32,710 nt of DNA from Exophiala sp. HKRS030 (taxonomy: Eukaryota; Ascomycota; Eurotiomycetes; Chaetothyriales; Herpotrichiellaceae). Numbering within the stretch: position 1 is the stretch's first letter; each line of letters begins with the position of its first letter. The stretch covers positions 1 through 32,710 of the forward strand of contig JAHWDD010000043.1 of assembly GCA_023897205.1 (NCBI GenBank), given 5' to 3'. Of the stretch, positions 29,580 to 32,710 are shown piece by piece. Below the pieces are notes generated by a model. That model had not been told where the DNA came from. It ran no database searches and was given only the letters and a program-made list of their open reading frames with translations. The translations under genes and the position numbers were made by a program.

Positions 29580-32500
29580 GGTAAAGGCTAAATATGAAAG
29601 CGCAGAAAAACAGCCTCAATGCTGACTAGACAGGAATTTGATTTCAAGAATGGAGATCAGGACTATGTATTTGTATTTGCAAGCTAAATTTGTCTATTTT
29701 ACGAGCAAGAGACGGCTGGGCAAATCATATCTTTGATACTGGAAGATATAGTAACCCGGAGCCTTTTGCCCATTAAACACGAGTGACATACGAGGTTTGA
29801 AACTTAGTGCTTACAATTAAACCTCTGTCTTGGTTGTGCCTCGCCAAATTGGATCAGCGAGAGCCAACTATGAAGCGAGCTATACCCTCAGGTAGGCAAG
29901 CTGTGCCCATGTTAGCTTGCCTAAGCCATACTGGGCAAACGGCTGCGGCGGTTGCTGGATCGCTTGCTCTCGGGGGTTGATCTGATCTTCACCAGCAATA
30001 GCCTCAAATTGCCTCAGTAAAACCCCTTGTTTGGCTAAAGACATCCCTTGGCGACAACACGCCATATCAGGCTACTAACGCACCAGTGGTTTCGTGAGTG
30101 TAGAACGTCACAAGAATAGTTTGTCGAGACGACATAATATTTCCTTAATGTGGGTGTGTTGAGGACCAATAAAAGTCTGCTGAACCCTGCGACTCCGTTG
30201 CGATGTGTTCAGGAGAGAGCACTGACACGGCCCCAGAGCACATCACTTTCAAGAACTTTTGCAAGTTGTACGGCACTAGTCCAGATGCCTCAACTTGTGA
30301 TAGGCTGGTCAACGTTGATGCCTGCGCGATGACCGCCACGGCGACCACTCTTAAAGGTTTGGGCGTCCTGTCAGTGATTTGGTAATCAGTTTAGACCAGA
30401 AGCTGGAAACGCTGCCTGTCAAGCCACAAAGAGGACGCCCGAGCAAGAGCTTCACATGTTACATGGATGGAGAAGACGGAAAAGCAAGTCAGAGCCATGT
30501 GAACAGCTCAGATCACATTAGCATGTGGGGTGTCTGCTTTTCCCGGTATCATCACAAACGAGAATATTAGATACGCGTCACACTCCAGCCGACACTGCCA
30601 GTAGTCAGGTCTTCGAGTCTGCCTTGCAGCTTTCGTGCTCAGACGTACTGCTCCAGTGTTACAAATCTGAACCTCCCTGGTTCTTGGATTCACGGCTGTA
30701 TGTATTGGCATGTCTGTACAATGTAACTGATGAAAACTACTGTAGGTACGAGGCACTAACACCAACATAATATAAGGCATAAACCTGAACCATATATTCT
30801 CATCACAAAGTGATCCAGGTCCAGAATGAAACCACTAGTAGTCAGAATGGCCATCCGGTTTCTCAGCCTGTCCACAACACCATCCAGAATCATAACAATA
30901 GCAGCAGGAGTAACAGGAAATCGCACGTCCTCGGAACGAAAAAGGAGGACTCTGCTGCAATTCTCCCGACTGTCAAGACATTCTCACGACATTCAGGGGA
31001 GCCTGTGATTTTAATAGGCATATGGATTGACAGGATAGACCATACGAATGCTAAGTCGTGAAGCTGTTACCAAGAGCCTAATGTTTCTTAACACTTTGCT
31101 GATTTGGACATTTAAAAATGGCATTCTAGGAGATTCTAGGGATGCCAATTCCATGTTCTCCTGACGATATAGTGCAATATTTTACAAACCATACTGATGG
31201 TCAGCAATCCTCCAAAAGTCGCCAACATGGTTTCACTCATACTTTGTTGCCTGACCTTTCTCCTTTCGCGTCTGTCCCAGCGTGTTTTTCTTACCACACG
31301 GGTTGAATGGAAGGACATACGTCTCACGGTTGGTAACCTTATCTGATAAACGAAGATCAACATCTCCAAGGAAAGGACATGCTTATGAGCATCACGATTA
31401 CTGTGAGCTTAGTAGGTAATTCTCATACGAAAGGGTTCCTATTGCCAAGGAAACACGATCGAAGCGACAGTACCTACTAAACGACGAGTTCGAACTGGTG
31501 AGATATCTAATGAATAAGCCCTGGCGGGAAAATTCTCGACAGTGGTGAGCTGGTGCGACCCAACGATCTCCTTCTGACACTTCCTTGCACCTCTGTCAGT
31601 ATCGCACCTTGTGGTATGGTTGGATATCAAGGATTGATAGCTCCCACCCTCAAGGCTCGCAGTAGGCACAACTTGACACAATCGCCCAGCCACCAAGTGT
31701 GCACGTAAGGACTGGTTCCGAGTCATTGCTTGTATATCGATTGATCCTCATCACACCTACGTTGAGAGAATGTCATCCACTCTTTTGACGAATGGTAATG
31801 CTTAAGTGGATTAAGCAGCGAGACTATTGTCTGTACGTTGGCTACAGCGACCACCTTGTCATTAGTTAATTATGCATCACTACTACCTAGTCCAATGCAC
31901 AATTATCCTGTTTCATCATTCGAGAAACTCAAGATCATTGATAGGTAGGAACAAGCATAAACATAGGTAGATAGTTGCCTAGCTGGCACCGCCCTAGCTG
32001 TGGCCATAAGTCCAGACTAGAAACCATTGAAATGTCTTGAAACGGTGGCGAGACGGAGAGCTTGCATTTAACGGTCAGTAGCCGACTCGAAAAGTTTGTA
32101 TTCTCTCGTCTTCACACAGGGTCTACAGGCGAGTTGGTTATATCACATATCGTCTCGGCCAACAGAAAGGTAGTTTATACCATTTAATTATCGAACCTAA
32201 GAAACTGTCTCAACTTTCCAAGCTAATTCGTGCTTTTAGTAAAACGAATTCTTTTATCGTCTCCTTATTCATATGCGAATAGTGCCTGTCGAAACTCACA
32301 CACACACTGAGCGCATTGGACGCACAGGGTCTACGTCGATAAAATGAGATGTAACTCTACACCAGGAAGGAGGCAATGCAGAAATATTGAAAAAAGAAGA
32401 CGTGGAAAGAATATCATATTCAAAGAAGAGGGAGCAAAACGCTAAAGATCGTCCATCCTACTATTAAATACGACGATATGAAAGCCTCGTTCCTGGTTTT

Positions 32501-32583
32501 CGATTAGTACTAACGAATATAGATGAGAAAAGCGCTGTCAGTCGAGAATGCAAACTTTACCTAGTGTGGTCTTCAAAGAAAAG
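29580..32583. other. Gene-poor flank right of the direct repeat
   Basis: About 3 kb of AT-richer sequence with scattered short frames. Two are slightly protein-like: 29880-30065 on the minus strand (LAKQGVLLRQFEAIAG) and 30203-30385 on the plus strand (ITFKNFCKLYG, four Cys, no signal peptide). Neither can be assigned. No tRNA, transposase domain or long terminal repeat is recognised. Confidence 0.4.
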
Positions 32584-32710
32584 CTGTTGAAGATTTGATC
32601 CAGATACCTTCCGATGTGGGAGATGACAAGGAGGAGGATTAGTCATTTCTTGGTCATCATTGTAAATACGTTCCAGCCTGCGGAATCTCCCTCTGAGAGC
32701 GTGTATATAT
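32584..32710 (-). repeat. 127-bp inverted repeat, right arm, cut by the window end
   Basis: This is the reverse complement of 28293-28419 with scattered substitutions. It reaches the final base, so the repeat probably continues outside the window. Confidence 0.88.

Noticed and set aside
29880..30385. Small proteins in the right flank, including a four-cysteine frame as a secreted effector
   Set aside because: No signal peptide, no recognised family, no convincing start or splice structure; left as unassigned frames.
1..32710. CRISPR arrays, tRNA or rRNA genes, bacterial-type operons
   Set aside because: No regularly spaced repeats, cloverleaf-like sequence or rRNA segments were recognised, and the intron-containing genes identify the DNA as fungal.

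Overview
The window looks like nuclear DNA of a filamentous ascomycete, most likely Eurotiales (Aspergillus/Penicillium-type). Genes are split by short introns of about 50-120 nt with GT..AG borders. Coding regions are moderately GC-rich. The families present (TRI12-type MFS pump, Zn2Cys6 regulator, EthD protein, scytalone-dehydratase-like protein, questin-oxidase-like DUF4243 protein, several SDRs) are typical of fungal aromatic-polyketide clusters. There are no bacterial operons, rRNAs or tRNAs that I can recognise. All exon maps below were built by hand from reading frame, splice signals and family motifs.

Layout. 1-0.9 kb: an unrecognised partial gene on the minus strand that runs off the left edge. 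1.2-26.05 kb: thirteen genes that read as one metabolic cluster: EthD-domain protein (-), scytalone-dehydratase-like protein (-), SDR (-), P450 (+), MFS pump (+), CocE/NonD-type serine hydrolase (+), second SDR (-), DUF4243 Baeyer-Villiger-type oxidase (+), Zn2Cys6 regulator (+), MDR/enoyl-reductase-like protein (-), SnoaL-like protein (+), third SDR (+) and NmrA-family protein (-). 26.05-32.7 kb: an AT-richer, gene-poor flank with broken reading frames and repeats.

How the genes could work together (inference). DUF4243 oxidases of the GedK/AflY kind open anthraquinone-type rings. In aflatoxin/sterigmatocystin and geodin/trypacidin-type pathways they act alongside P450s, SDRs, NmrA-like reductases, NTF2-fold dehydratases and small dimeric alpha/beta-barrel proteins. 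The gene set here therefore fits oxidative rearrangement of an anthraquinone or naphthoquinone-like precursor towards a xanthone, benzophenone or related skeleton, with a dedicated exporter and regulator. No PKS, NRPS, terpene synthase or prenyltransferase is present, so the precursor must come from elsewhere, or the locus modifies or breaks down an existing aromatic compound.

Three structural observations stand out. A 397-bp direct repeat (about 80% identical by eye) brackets the whole gene block at 2-398 and 29142-29538. A 127-bp inverted repeat lies at 28293-28419 and 32584-32710, cut by the window end. A candidate Zn2Cys6-type site, CCG-N4-CGG or a near match with core GTGATCGG, occurs in four intergenic promoter regions of the cluster.
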